From NCBI GenBank assembly GCA_019310965.1, contig JAFDDG010000032.1, positions 1-37,973 of the forward strand: a stretch of DNA of 37,973 nucleotides. Direction: 5' to 3'. The DNA is from Deltaproteobacteria bacterium. GTDB lineage: Bacteria; Myxococcota_A; UBA9160; SMWR01. Shown in pieces: positions 22,725 to 30,509 of the stretch; position 1 is the stretch's first letter; each line of letters starts with the position of its first letter. The notes beneath the pieces are model-generated. The model worked only from the letters and a program-made list of their open reading frames with translations. It ran no database searches and was not told the DNA's origin. Made by a program: the position numbers and the translations under genes.

Positions 22725-24428
22725 ATGCTCCCCGAAGCTGAGCCATCGGGCAGGCACGGAGCTGTGGGCAAAAAGATACATGTACTGCGCGGCGCCGACG
22801 TCGCCCTCGCCGGAATCGCGGCGTTGGCCCTGGGGCTGTCCCTGCTCCACGGGCTGGGGCAGCCGCTCCTCTGGGCGGACGAGGCCGAGACGGCGATGTT
22901 CGGCCAGCGCGTGCGCGAGCACGGCTACCCGAAGGTTCACGGCCAGCGCAACGTCGTCTACCAGTTCGGCCCGAACATCGCTCTGGGGGTGAAGGAGGGC
23001 CCGGACGCCTACATCGGCACGACCTGGGGACAGTTCTACTACGCGACGCTGGGCCTCTGGTGGGCCGATGGGGTCGCCGACTTTGCGTCCCGCACGGCGC
23101 GCCTGCGCCTGCCCTTCGCGCTGGCGGGTGCCCTGGGCATAGGGCTGTGGCTCTGGGCCCTGCTGCCGGTGTTTGCCCGCGAGCCCGAGCGGGCCTGGCG
23201 TTTTGCTGCCGCCTTCGGGCTGCTCGCCACGCTGTCCGTATCGCTCGTCCTGCACCTGCGGGAGGTGCGCTACTACGCGTTGGTCGTGTTCCTGGCGGGC
23301 GCCCTGTGCCGCGAGCACCTGCGTTACGCGGTGTTTCGCGCCGGCAGCTTTGCGCGTTGGGCCACGGCGTCGATACTGCTGCTCTTCGCGCTTTTTCACG
23401 TCTTCTTCCAGGCTTACTTCACGGTTGTGCTGTTCTTGAGTGCAGAGCGGCTGTGGGCGCTCTGGCAGCGGCGCACCACCTGGCGTGATCTGGTCCCCGT
23501 TGCGGTGGCCGGGGCGCTGGTCGCGCCCTTCGTCGCGTGGTTCGAGATGTTCGAGAACGCTGCGGAGTTCTCGCGCAGCTTTGGCTTCGGGCCGGCGGAT
23601 TACCTGGCGAATCTCTGGAGCATCGTCGCGCATCTGCTGCGCCACGAATTTCTGGCGCCGGCACTGGTCGTGCGCGTGGCGGCCTGGCAGCTGCGAGCCG
23701 GCAGCCGCGAGAGCCGAGCGATCGCGGCGGGGCTGTTGCTGTTCAGCGCCGGCACCGTGGCTTTCGGCTGCCTGAACCCGCTCGCGCTCGAACGCTACTT
23801 CATCGTGTCGAGCCCGGCGCTCACGGGCGCCTTCCTGCTCGACGCCTTCGCACTCGTCGACGCGGCGGGCCGGCGCGCGTCGCGAAGGCGCTGGGCCTGC
23901 ACCGCGGCAGCCGCAGGCATTGCGCTACTGACGCTGGCGCTGCGCGTGCCCGGGCTGCCGGCTGTGGAGGGCCGCCTGGCCGAGCTGGCAGAGCCCGCCC
24001 GCGGCCCCCTCGACTACGCGATCCCATTCCTGGCAGAGCGCTACGAGCACCCGGAGCAGCTCGTCATCGCAACCAACTACGAGGAGTACGCCTTCATGTA
24101 CTACCTCGACAGCCACGTCATCGTGGGGCTCTCGCTCAACAACCTGCGGCGCGAACGCGACCTGGCGCCGGACGTGGTGATCCCGCGCCGGCGCTGGCCG
24201 CGCAGCCTGCGAGCGCTCGGGCCGTTCTTGCGCGACGGCGACTGGGAAGAAGTGCGGCTGCCCGTGGCCGACGTGCACCACAACAATGTCCCGGCGCTCT
24301 CGGCTTCGCGCTTCATCCCGGCGCCGCATCGCTTCGTCACTCCGGCGAGTGAGGTTCCCGACGAGCAGCTCCTGCTCTACCTGCGGCGCTCCAGCAAGAA
24401 CAGCACGGGCACTTCCAGGCGGCCGTAG
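22725..24428 (+). CDS. GT39/ArnT-like polyprenyl-linked glycosyltransferase, integral membrane
   Basis: This 567-aa protein resembles the GT-C fold glycosyltransferases (PMT/ArnT/GT39 group), which transfer sugars from polyprenyl-phosphate donors on the outer face of the inner membrane. About ten hydrophobic spans fill residues 20-420, and the first extracytoplasmic loop has the acidic motif LLWADEAETAMFGQRV, where the Asp-Glu pair is the usual catalytic/metal site. The C-terminal 140 residues form a soluble domain. ATG 22725 has no clear SD; a GTG at 22764 is a possible start. Its 3' end overlaps the end of the convergent TonB-domain gene by 52 nt. Sugar and acceptor are not predictable. Confidence 0.72.
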   Translation: MLPEAEPSGRHGAVGKKIHVLRGADVALAGIAALALGLSLLHGLGQPLLWADEAETAMFGQRVREHGYPKVHGQRNVVYQFGPNIALGVKEGPDAYIGTTWGQFYYATLGLWWADGVADFASRTARLRLPFALAGALGIGLWLWALLPVFAREPERAWRFAAAFGLLATLSVSLVLHLREVRYYALVVFLAGALCREHLRYAVFRAGSFARWATASILLLFALFHVFFQAYFTVVLFLSAERLWALWQRRTTWRDLVPVAVAGALVAPFVAWFEMFENAAEFSRSFGFGPADYLANLWSIVAHLLRHEFLAPALVVRVAAWQLRAGSRESRAIAAGLLLFSAGTVAFGCLNPLALERYFIVSSPALTGAFLLDAFALVDAAGRRASRRRWACTAAAAGIALLTLALRVPGLPAVEGRLAELAEPARGPLDYAIPFLAERYEHPEQLVIATNYEEYAFMYYLDSHVIVGLSLNNLRRERDLAPDVVIPRRRWPRSLRALGPFLRDGDWEEVRLPVADVHHNNVPALSASRFIPAPHRFVTPASEVPDEQLLLYLRRSSKNSTGTSRRP

Positions 24429-24781
24429 ACCCAGGGCAGCGGGGCGGCGGCGCCGACCGCGGCCGTGGCCGCGCGGTCGAGCGAAGCCAGCCCCGATGAC
24501 GCGTGAAGCACCACATCGCGGGGTGTGCCTTCGGCGTCGATGTCGAAGCGCAGCACGGCAGTTCCCTCGAGCTCTCGCTCGCGCGCCAGCGGCGGGTAGC
24601 GCAACGCTGCCTGGATGCGGCGCTGGATCTCCGTCAGCCGCTCACGGGCGTGCACCCGCTGCGGGCCGGCATCGACGAAGCGCGGCGGCGCGTTGGTGGC
24701 CACCACGTCCGAGGCATCGTCCGCCGCCCCTGTGGCGGCGGCGAGCAGCAGCACCAGTGCGAAGGCCAGCGCGCGTGTCAC
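24377..24781 (-). CDS. Short TonB C-terminal-domain protein, energy-transducer-like
   Basis: The 134-aa protein carries a TonB_C domain (about residues 50-132): LRYPPLARERELEGTAVLRF, the DVVLHASSGLASLD segment, then LEVPVLFLL. TonB C-terminal domains contact the TonB box of outer-membrane receptors. Its start is a GTG overlapping the btuB stop (GTGA), so the two are co-translated. The N-terminus (ALAFALVLLLAAATGAADD) reads as a signal peptide or short anchor, and only about 30 residues separate it from the domain. The long Pro-rich periplasm-spanning linker and the Ser-His-type anchor of classical TonB are missing. No exbB or exbD is nearby. It may be a periplasmic accessory rather than a complete energy transducer. 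Confidence 0.75.
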   Translation of the reverse strand: MTRALAFALVLLLAAATGAADDASDVVATNAPPRFVDAGPQRVHARERLTEIQRRIQAALRYPPLARERELEGTAVLRFDIDAEGTPRDVVLHASSGLASLDRAATAAVGAAAPLPWVYGRLEVPVLFLLERRR

Positions 24782-26913
24782 AGCGTCACCGTGAAGCTGA
24801 GGCCCACCTGCCAGGTGCGCTTGACGGCGGGGTTAACGAAGCGCGTCGGGACAGAGGCGAACGGACCACTAAACGGCGTCAAGCTCGCGCCGAAGCCGTT
24901 GTATTTCTCGTTCGCCACATTGTAGAGGCCGAGGGTGAGCTCTCCCGAAATGTGCTCGGTGATCTTCGGGCGCCAGGCGAAAAACAGGTCGAGCACCTCG
25001 TAGCGCGGCAAGTCGCGCAGGTCTCCGCCGAAATCGTTCGCGAGCTTGCGGCTTCCGACCAGGTTCAGGTTCGCGTTGATCTCGAACGAGTACGGCAGCC
25101 AGGCGGTCGCGCCGACCGTACCGCGGTGAAGCGGGGTCAGCGGCATGCGATGGCCCCGGAACTGGGAATCGGACTCCCGAGTGATGCGCACGTCGTCGAG
25201 GGTGTAGTTCGCGTAGACGGAGAGCCACTCGAATACGGCGACGTCGATGGAGGCCTCGATGCCCCGGTGGCGAACGCGCTCGAGATTCGTGTTGCTGAAG
25301 TTCATGGGATCGAAGAGGATCTCGTCCTCGACCCACATCCAGTAGAACGACAGCCCGCCGGACACCCGCTCGCTGCGGGCCTTGAGGCCGACCTCGAGCG
25401 AATCCGAGATCTGCTCGTCGAGATCCGGCACCGAGCCGAAGAAGGGGGCGTCTTCGTCGAAATTCGGCAGGCGAAAGCCGCGCGAGTACGAGAGGTAGCC
25501 CGAAAGGCATTCCACGAAGCGGTAGGTGATCGACGCCCGGGGGCTCCACAGGGTGAAGTCCGGTCGTGCCCGATCTGGCGAGCCGCCGACGGAAAGGGTC
25601 TCGATGTCGTAGCGCGCGCGATCGATGCGCACGCCGCCGGAGAGCAGGATGTCTTCGTTGACGGAGAACTCTTCCTGCACGTAGCCGGAGTAGAGCTCTC
25701 GCTCGCTGTCGATGAGGAGCGTGCTGGGACCGAATATGGAGATGAACGTGGACTCGGTCTCCACGTCGTTGTACAGGAACTCGAAGCCCGCGAGGAAGCG
25801 GTTCTCGTGACCGTGGATCTGGCGATCGACGCGCAGCTGCGCGTTGACGCCGGCGGAGCGCTTCTCGGTCTGGATGTCGAACTGGCCGCTTGTGGCCGTA
25901 GAGATCAGGACGTCGTCGGTCCGGTGGTTGTAGAACGGCTCGAGACGCAGCTGAATGTCGTCCGACAGGAAGTACTCCATCCAGGCCTGCACGTAGTAGG
26001 CCTCCACCGCCGATTCGTCGCCAACGCTGTCCGGGTCCGCGCCGCGGCGGCCGCGGGGCCCCGCCAGCTCCAGCGGATCGAGAGCGCCGGGAAATTCGCG
26101 ATCGTTGTCGTCGTAGCCACCCTTTGCGCCCACCGCGAACGAGTTGCCGGCGTACTCGACACTGGCATCCACCCGCTCGTGATCGAATGTGGAGCGATCC
26201 CGGTAGCCGTCGGTGTCGTAGCCCGAGTAGAGCAACGATCCCGTGACATTGCCCAGCGTGCCCGTCGCGCGCACGCTGCCATCGTAGGTGTCGTAGCGAC
26301 CGATCCGGCCGCGGCCGGTGACCCGCAGCGGACCCTGCTGCGGCAGTGTGCGGATGTTGATCACGCCGCCAACGGCGTTGTCGCCGTAGATGGCACTCAC
26401 GGGCCCGCGCACGATCTCGATCGCCTCGATCTGGTCGAGCGGAATCAGCGACCAGTCTGTGTTGCCGGTGTCCGCTTCGTTGACGCGACGCCCGTCGACC
26501 TGCACCAGCAGGCTCGAGCCGAGCGCGCCGCCGTTGTTGAAGCCGCGCGCCTCGACCTGCACGCCCGCCGGGTTGCTGGTGGTGCTGGTGACGAAGAGTC
26601 CGGTCTGGCGCCGCAGCAGATCCGGGATGCTGCGCGCGCCGGTGGCTTCGATCTGCGCGCGATCGAGGACGGTCACGTTGCCGGCGACCTGCATCGGATC
26701 GCGCTCGCCGCGGGTTGCGGTGATCGACACCTTGCCGATGTCCTGGATCGGACGCGTGTCCGGCACAGCGGCTGCCGCGCTGGCCGCATCGTCATCCGGT
26801 GTCTCCGCGCCGGCGGGCGTTCCGAACGCCAGGAGCGTGGCGGTGAGAAGAATGCAGAGGGTCCGAAGAATGCCCTCCGCCGTTTCCGCGCGGCGGGTGA
26901 GGGACGCAGCCAT
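24778..26913 (-). CDS. btuB: TonB-dependent outer-membrane receptor, probable cobalamin transporter
   Basis: A 711-aa outer-membrane receptor with an N-terminal signal peptide (about residues 1-36, ending GTPAGA), a plug domain (DLLRRQTGLFV, VEARGFNNGG, VQVDGRRVNE, IEIVRGPVSAIYGDNAVGGVINI) and a C-terminal 22-strand-type barrel ending in VGLSFTVTL. The cobalamin riboswitch upstream identifies the substrate as cobalamin or a related corrinoid. I chose ATG 26913 because GGAGG (26920-26924) precedes it by 6 nt and the signal peptide then starts properly; the in-frame ATG at 26943 lies inside a leader hairpin. The TonB-domain gene follows with a 4-nt overlap. Transport by this receptor would need an ExbBD pair from elsewhere. 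Confidence 0.88.
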   Translation of the reverse strand: MAASLTRRAETAEGILRTLCILLTATLLAFGTPAGAETPDDDAASAAAAVPDTRPIQDIGKVSITATRGERDPMQVAGNVTVLDRAQIEATGARSIPDLLRRQTGLFVTSTTSNPAGVQVEARGFNNGGALGSSLLVQVDGRRVNEADTGNTDWSLIPLDQIEAIEIVRGPVSAIYGDNAVGGVINIRTLPQQGPLRVTGRGRIGRYDTYDGSVRATGTLGNVTGSLLYSGYDTDGYRDRSTFDHERVDASVEYAGNSFAVGAKGGYDDNDREFPGALDPLELAGPRGRRGADPDSVGDESAVEAYYVQAWMEYFLSDDIQLRLEPFYNHRTDDVLISTATSGQFDIQTEKRSAGVNAQLRVDRQIHGHENRFLAGFEFLYNDVETESTFISIFGPSTLLIDSERELYSGYVQEEFSVNEDILLSGGVRIDRARYDIETLSVGGSPDRARPDFTLWSPRASITYRFVECLSGYLSYSRGFRLPNFDEDAPFFGSVPDLDEQISDSLEVGLKARSERVSGGLSFYWMWVEDEILFDPMNFSNTNLERVRHRGIEASIDVAVFEWLSVYANYTLDDVRITRESDSQFRGHRMPLTPLHRGTVGATAWLPYSFEINANLNLVGSRKLANDFGGDLRDLPRYEVLDLFFAWRPKITEHISGELTLGLYNVANEKYNGFGASLTPFSGPFASVPTRFVNPAVKRTWQVGLSFTVTL

Positions 26914-26922
26914 GTCGAGCCT

Positions 26923-26958
26923 CCGCCGCCCTGCGCAGTGCATGGGGGCGGGCAGCGG
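26923..26958 (-). promoter_or_regulatory. btuB SD-overlapping hairpin, likely riboswitch expression platform
   Basis: In the btuB leader RNA, CCGCTGCCC (26958-26950) can pair with GGGCGGCGG (26931-26923) through 9 bp including one G-U. The 3' arm takes in two G residues of the btuB Shine-Dalgarno GGAGG (26920-26924). Closing this stem would hinder ribosome entry, as expected for translational control by a cobalamin riboswitch in Gram-negative bacteria. Its dependence on ligand is inferred. Confidence 0.45.
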
Positions 26959-27033
26959 GCCGGTTCGCGATCGCGTGGTGGCAGCACCGCACCGCTCTCA
27001 TTCCTCGAAGAGCAGCTCGTTGTTTGTGCGTCC

Positions 27034-27206
27034 GGGCAGGTTTCCTGGCTCATGGGAAGCGCGACGACTTGTCGCGCGCGCTCTGCCAACGCCTTCCCAG
27101 GCCTCGTAGGACCCAGTGGCTCCGTGTTGGCAGGGCTTCCCATTCACAGTGGCGGGACCGCGGCCGATTCTCACGGCCTTCCCTTTTCACCCGTGGTGGG
27201 CACCCA
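27034..27206 (-). promoter_or_regulatory. Cobalamin riboswitch upstream of btuB
   Basis: Read on the minus strand, the conserved elements appear in order: GGTGCCC near the 5' end, GGGTGAAAAGGGAA, GTGAGAATCGGCCGCGGTCC, the B12 box GCCACTGT (27153-27146), a long variable hairpin domain built on GCCAAC/GTTGGC arms, and the 3' conserved GCCAGGAAACCTGCC. This is the full cobalamin aptamer signature. It lies between the aldolase-like gene and btuB, about 120 nt before the btuB start, and should lower btuB-tonB expression when adenosylcobalamin or a related corrinoid is plentiful. Confidence 0.95.
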
Positions 27207-27226
27207 GACGACGGTATGTGCCGATC

Positions 27227-27255
27227 TTGATACCTCGGCGGGTGCGCGGGGTCAA
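27227..27255 (-). promoter_or_regulatory. Sigma70-like promoter for the btuB riboswitch transcript
   Basis: On the minus strand TTGACC (27255-27250) and TATCAA (27232-27227) are separated by exactly 17 nt. Transcription would start near 27219, about 13 nt before the aptamer. It lies just past the stop of the upstream aldolase-like gene, so btuB-tonB can be expressed independently of that gene. Confidence 0.65.
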
Positions 27256-27262
27256 ACGCGGC

Positions 27263-28252
27263 CTACCAGCCACGCAGATCCACAGCCCAGGTCTCGATGA
27301 CGGCGTCGTCGGCAACCACGTGCATCTTCTCGTGATACGCGACGGTCGGGTCCACGTGGGCCGGCCACACGCGAATGCGGTCGCCCACGCCGAAGGCGGC
27401 GCCGTCGGGCGCGAACGTCACGTGCTCGTCGGAGCAGAAGAGCACCCGCGCGCCGTCGATGCGCGGGTTGCCGTGATCCATGCCCAGTGCCTTGAGGCCG
27501 CAGTCGGCGACGGCGTAGGTAGCCGAGAGCGACACGACCGTGGCGAGAAGCGAGAGCGCCGGCCGGAAGGGCAGGCCGAGGCCCGCGTACGCGGTGTCGA
27601 GCAGGGCGTAGGAGCCGGCCTGGATCTCGCTGGCGCTGGCGTTGCAGTCGTAGCTGCCGGTGCCGCCGGCCGAGATCACTTCCCCGCCGACATCGGCGTG
27701 GGCGGTGCGCAGCAGCCGCATACTCTCTTCCACCAGGGCCTCGCGTTGCGCGCGGTCGACGATTCCCATGGCGTGCCCCTCGTAGCCCATTACGCCGCGC
27801 ACCTCGAGGCCGCGCCGCCGCGCGAGCGCCGCCAGCGGGCCCGCCTCAGCGGGCGCACAGCCACAGCGGGGTAGCCCGACGTTGACGTCGATCAGCACTT
27901 CGCGCACGCCGCCGGCCACGGCGGCTTCGATCGTCTCGTGCGAGTCCACGGCCAGCGTGACCCGCGCCTCGAGCACCCCCAGGCGCCGTGCATCGAGCAC
28001 TTCGTTCGCGAGCAGGAGATCGGCGCCGAGCCCCGCGGCCGCGAGCCCCTCCATCTCGCGCAGCGTTGCGCAGGTGAACCCCAAGTGGCCGCGCGCCGCC
28101 TGACGCTTCGCCAGCTGGGTCGACTTGTGCGCCTTCACGTGCGGGCGCAAGCGCGCGCCGGGCAATGCCGCGCTCATCGCGTCGAGGTTGTGGTCGAGGG
28201 CGGCCGCGTCGACCAGCAGCGCGGGGGTCGTGAGCGCGTCGAGCGCGCTCAC
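27263..28252 (-). CDS. D-threonine aldolase/D-serine dehydratase-like PLP enzyme
   Basis: A fold-type III PLP enzyme of the alanine-racemase N-terminal plus D-Ser-dehydratase-like family, which includes D-threonine aldolase and D-3-hydroxyaspartate enzymes. In the 329-aa protein Lys40 in LRPHVKAHKS is the PLP lysine; GVMGYEGHAMG and SAGGTGSYD are family segments. The C-terminal metal site appears as SDEHVTF and RVWPAHVDPTV: the HxD pair resembles the metal ligands of Achromobacter D-threonine aldolase, whereas many relatives have HxC. The start is GTG 28252, overlapping the stop of the TVP38 gene (GTGA). Substrate is not settled by sequence. Confidence 0.82.
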   Translation of the reverse strand: MSALDALTTPALLVDAAALDHNLDAMSAALPGARLRPHVKAHKSTQLAKRQAARGHLGFTCATLREMEGLAAAGLGADLLLANEVLDARRLGVLEARVTLAVDSHETIEAAVAGGVREVLIDVNVGLPRCGCAPAEAGPLAALARRRGLEVRGVMGYEGHAMGIVDRAQREALVEESMRLLRTAHADVGGEVISAGGTGSYDCNASASEIQAGSYALLDTAYAGLGLPFRPALSLLATVVSLSATYAVADCGLKALGMDHGNPRIDGARVLFCSDEHVTFAPDGAAFGVGDRIRVWPAHVDPTVAYHEKMHVVADDAVIETWAVDLRGW

Positions 28253-28899
28253 GCTCCGCTCGTCTGGCGGCCCGACGTCACGCGCCGCCAAACCAGCGCC
28301 ATCAAGACCAGCAGCGCGATGCCTCCGAGCGCGAACCACAGGTGTGGGCTCTGCTCCCCGAGCCACTCCAACACGCCACGGCCGAAGAACGTGAAGCCGA
28401 TCACCCAGGGCAGGCAGCCGATGAACGAGCCCAGCACGTACGCCCTCAGGCTCACCGGAGAGAGTCCCATCGCCCAGTGCGCGTAGGGCGCCAGGTAGAA
28501 GGTCATGCGCATCGCGATCACGGTCGGCACGGCCCGCTCGACCACCGCCGCCTCGAAACGGCGCATGCGCGCCGGCAACCGCGCCGCTACGAGCTCTCGG
28601 CCGAGGGTGCGCGCGTAGAAGAAGCCGATCAGGCAGCTCGCCAGCGAGCCGGCCATGTTCAGCGCAAATGCTTGCCACGGCGGCCAGATGAAGCCGGCCG
28701 CGAGCAAGAAAGGGAAGCCGGGGACGAGCGCCATGCCCTGCACCAGGAAGAGAGCCACGAAGAGCGGCGGCCCCAGCCAGCCGGCGGCCAGAACGAGGCT
28801 GCGGATCGATTCGATGCTCAGGTGCTCGTAGAGGCCGGTCGCCCAGGCCACGACGGCAGCGGCGACGAACAGCAGAACGAGCAGCCAGCGCTTCAGCAC
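28249..28899 (-). CDS. TVP38/TMEM64 (DedA-like, VTT-domain) membrane protein
   Basis: A 216-aa integral membrane protein of the TVP38/TMEM64 family. It has an N-terminal helix, the VTT/SNARE-associated core with VPGFPFLLAAGFIW, the glycine-rich SLASCLIGFFYARTLGREL, and the re-entrant/helix segment FYLAPYAHWAMGLSPVSLRAY, then a C-terminal span and basic tail. DedA and relatives are linked to lipid flipping and envelope homeostasis; the role of TVP38 members in bacteria is less defined. It starts at GTG 28899 without an obvious SD, 25 nt after the acyl-CoA ligase stop, and its own stop overlaps the aldolase-like gene start. Confidence 0.85.
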   Translation of the reverse strand: MLKRWLLVLLFVAAAVVAWATGLYEHLSIESIRSLVLAAGWLGPPLFVALFLVQGMALVPGFPFLLAAGFIWPPWQAFALNMAGSLASCLIGFFYARTLGRELVAARLPARMRRFEAAVVERAVPTVIAMRMTFYLAPYAHWAMGLSPVSLRAYVLGSFIGCLPWVIGFTFFGRGVLEWLGEQSPHLWFALGGIALLVLMALVWRRVTSGRQTSGA

Positions 28900-28924
28900 G
28901 ACGGCAAGCCTAGCGCGCTGCCCG

Positions 28925-30466
28925 TCACACGATGCGAGAGCCGTGTTGACCCCAGTAGCGATCCTTCAGAAGTCGCTTGTAGAGCTTGCCGGTCGGGTGG
29001 CGCGGCAGCTCGGCCTCGAAGTCGACCGAGCGCGGACACTTGAATTTCGCCAGCTGACCGTGGCAGTAAGCGATCAGCTCCCGCTCGAGCGCGGGCCCGG
29101 CATCCGCCATGTCGAGCGGCTGCACGACGGCTTTCACCTCCTCGCCGAAGTCCTCGCTCGGCACGCCAAAGACGGCGACGTCGGCGACCTTGGGGTGGGA
29201 GATCAGTGTGTTCTCGGCTTCCTGCGGGTAGATGTTCACGCCGCCGGAGTTGATCACGTTGGCTTTGCGGTCCGTCAGGTAGAGATAGCCCTCGTCGTCG
29301 AGGTAGCCGATGTCGCCGAGGGTCGACCAGCCCGCGGCGGTCTGGGAGCTCGCCGTCTTCTCCGGCGCATTGTGGTACTCGAAGCGGCCGCCCTTTTCGA
29401 AGTACACGCCGCCTTGCTCGCCGGGCGGCAGCTCTCGGCCCTCGTCGTCGAGAATGTGGAGCGTGCCGCGGACCGCGCGCCCCACCGAGCCCGGGTGAGC
29501 CAGCCACTGCTCGGTGTCGATGGAGACGAAGCCGTTGGCCTCCGTCCCACCGTAGTACTCGTAGAGCACGGGACCCCACCAGTCGAGCATCGCCCGCTTC
29601 ACGGGGATCGGGCACGGCGCTGCGGCGTGCACGGCGGCGCGTTGGCTCGAGAGGTCGAAGTGCGCGCGAGCGTCCTCCGGGAGCTTGAGCATGCGCACGA
29701 ACATGCTCGGCACCCACTGGCTGATCGTGATCCGGTGCCTCTCGATCAACGCAAGCGCTTCGAGCGCGTCGAACTCCTGCATGATGACGGCTGTCGCGCC
29801 GATGCGCTGGAAGCCCATGGCGAAACGCAGGGGCGCCGCGTGATACAGCGGCGCTGGCGAGAGGTAGACGTCTCGGTCCGTCGCGCCGTAGAGGTCGGTC
29901 AGCCGACTCACAATCGCGGACGGCTTGCCCAGCGGCCTGCCGATGCCCGGAAACTTGATGCCCTTCGGGCGTCCGGTGGTGCCCGACGAGTAGAGCAGAT
30001 CGCTGCCCTCGCACGGGTCGCTGATGGGCTCCTGGGGCTGCGCGTTGCTGGCGTCTTCCCAGGAGGCGAAGCCGGCCCGCTGGCCGTCCACCATGTACAG
30101 CGCATCGAGGTCGGCGAGCGTCGCGGCGAGAGCCTCGGCAATTTCCGCCTTCGCGGCCGAGGTGATGAAGACCCGCGCGCCGCAATCTCTGACGATGTAT
30201 TCCACCTCCGGCGCGGTCAGCCGCGAGCTGATCGTGGTGTAGTGAAGCCCCGAGCACTGCGCGGCCCAGCAGATTTCGAAGAAACGCGGGTGGTTCTCCA
30301 TCATCACGGCGATGCCGTCGCCGGTCCGCAGGCCGAGCTTGCGCAGCAGCTGGGCACCCTGGTTCGAACGTTGATAGAGCTGCGCGTAGCTCACCGCCTC
30401 GCCACTGTCAGCAAAGACGTAGGCAGCCTTGTCGGGGGTGCGACGCGCTATATCGCCGGGGTGCAT
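28925..30466 (-). CDS. AMP-dependent acyl-CoA synthetase/ligase
   Basis: An ANL-superfamily enzyme that activates a carboxylic acid as acyl-AMP and transfers it to CoA. The 513-aa protein has the P-loop-like motif LLYSSGTTGRPKGIKF (about residue 160), the EYYGGTEANGF acyl-adenylate motif, the LGDIGYLDDEGYLYLTDRK hinge, and the catalytic C-terminal lysine in RHPTGKLYKRLLK. The sequence is nearest to the fatty-acid/steroid-chain FadD-type ligases by general pattern, but the chain length of the substrate cannot be read. The ATG at 30466 has AGAGGAG upstream. It follows the aldo/keto reductase gene by 43 nt on the same strand, a possible operon. Confidence 0.87.
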   Translation of the reverse strand: MHPGDIARRTPDKAAYVFADSGEAVSYAQLYQRSNQGAQLLRKLGLRTGDGIAVMMENHPRFFEICWAAQCSGLHYTTISSRLTAPEVEYIVRDCGARVFITSAAKAEIAEALAATLADLDALYMVDGQRAGFASWEDASNAQPQEPISDPCEGSDLLYSSGTTGRPKGIKFPGIGRPLGKPSAIVSRLTDLYGATDRDVYLSPAPLYHAAPLRFAMGFQRIGATAVIMQEFDALEALALIERHRITISQWVPSMFVRMLKLPEDARAHFDLSSQRAAVHAAAPCPIPVKRAMLDWWGPVLYEYYGGTEANGFVSIDTEQWLAHPGSVGRAVRGTLHILDDEGRELPPGEQGGVYFEKGGRFEYHNAPEKTASSQTAAGWSTLGDIGYLDDEGYLYLTDRKANVINSGGVNIYPQEAENTLISHPKVADVAVFGVPSEDFGEEVKAVVQPLDMADAGPALERELIAYCHGQLAKFKCPRSVDFEAELPRHPTGKLYKRLLKDRYWGQHGSRIV

Positions 30467-30509
30467 GCGGGCGCTCCTCTCGAATCTACTAGAGGGTCCT
30501 GCGGCGTGC

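Noticed and set aside
24286-27300. About 1000-codon + strand frame opposite btuB, the TonB-domain gene and the riboswitch
   Set aside because: It runs antisense through a receptor, a TonB domain and a structured RNA element; no recognisable protein features.
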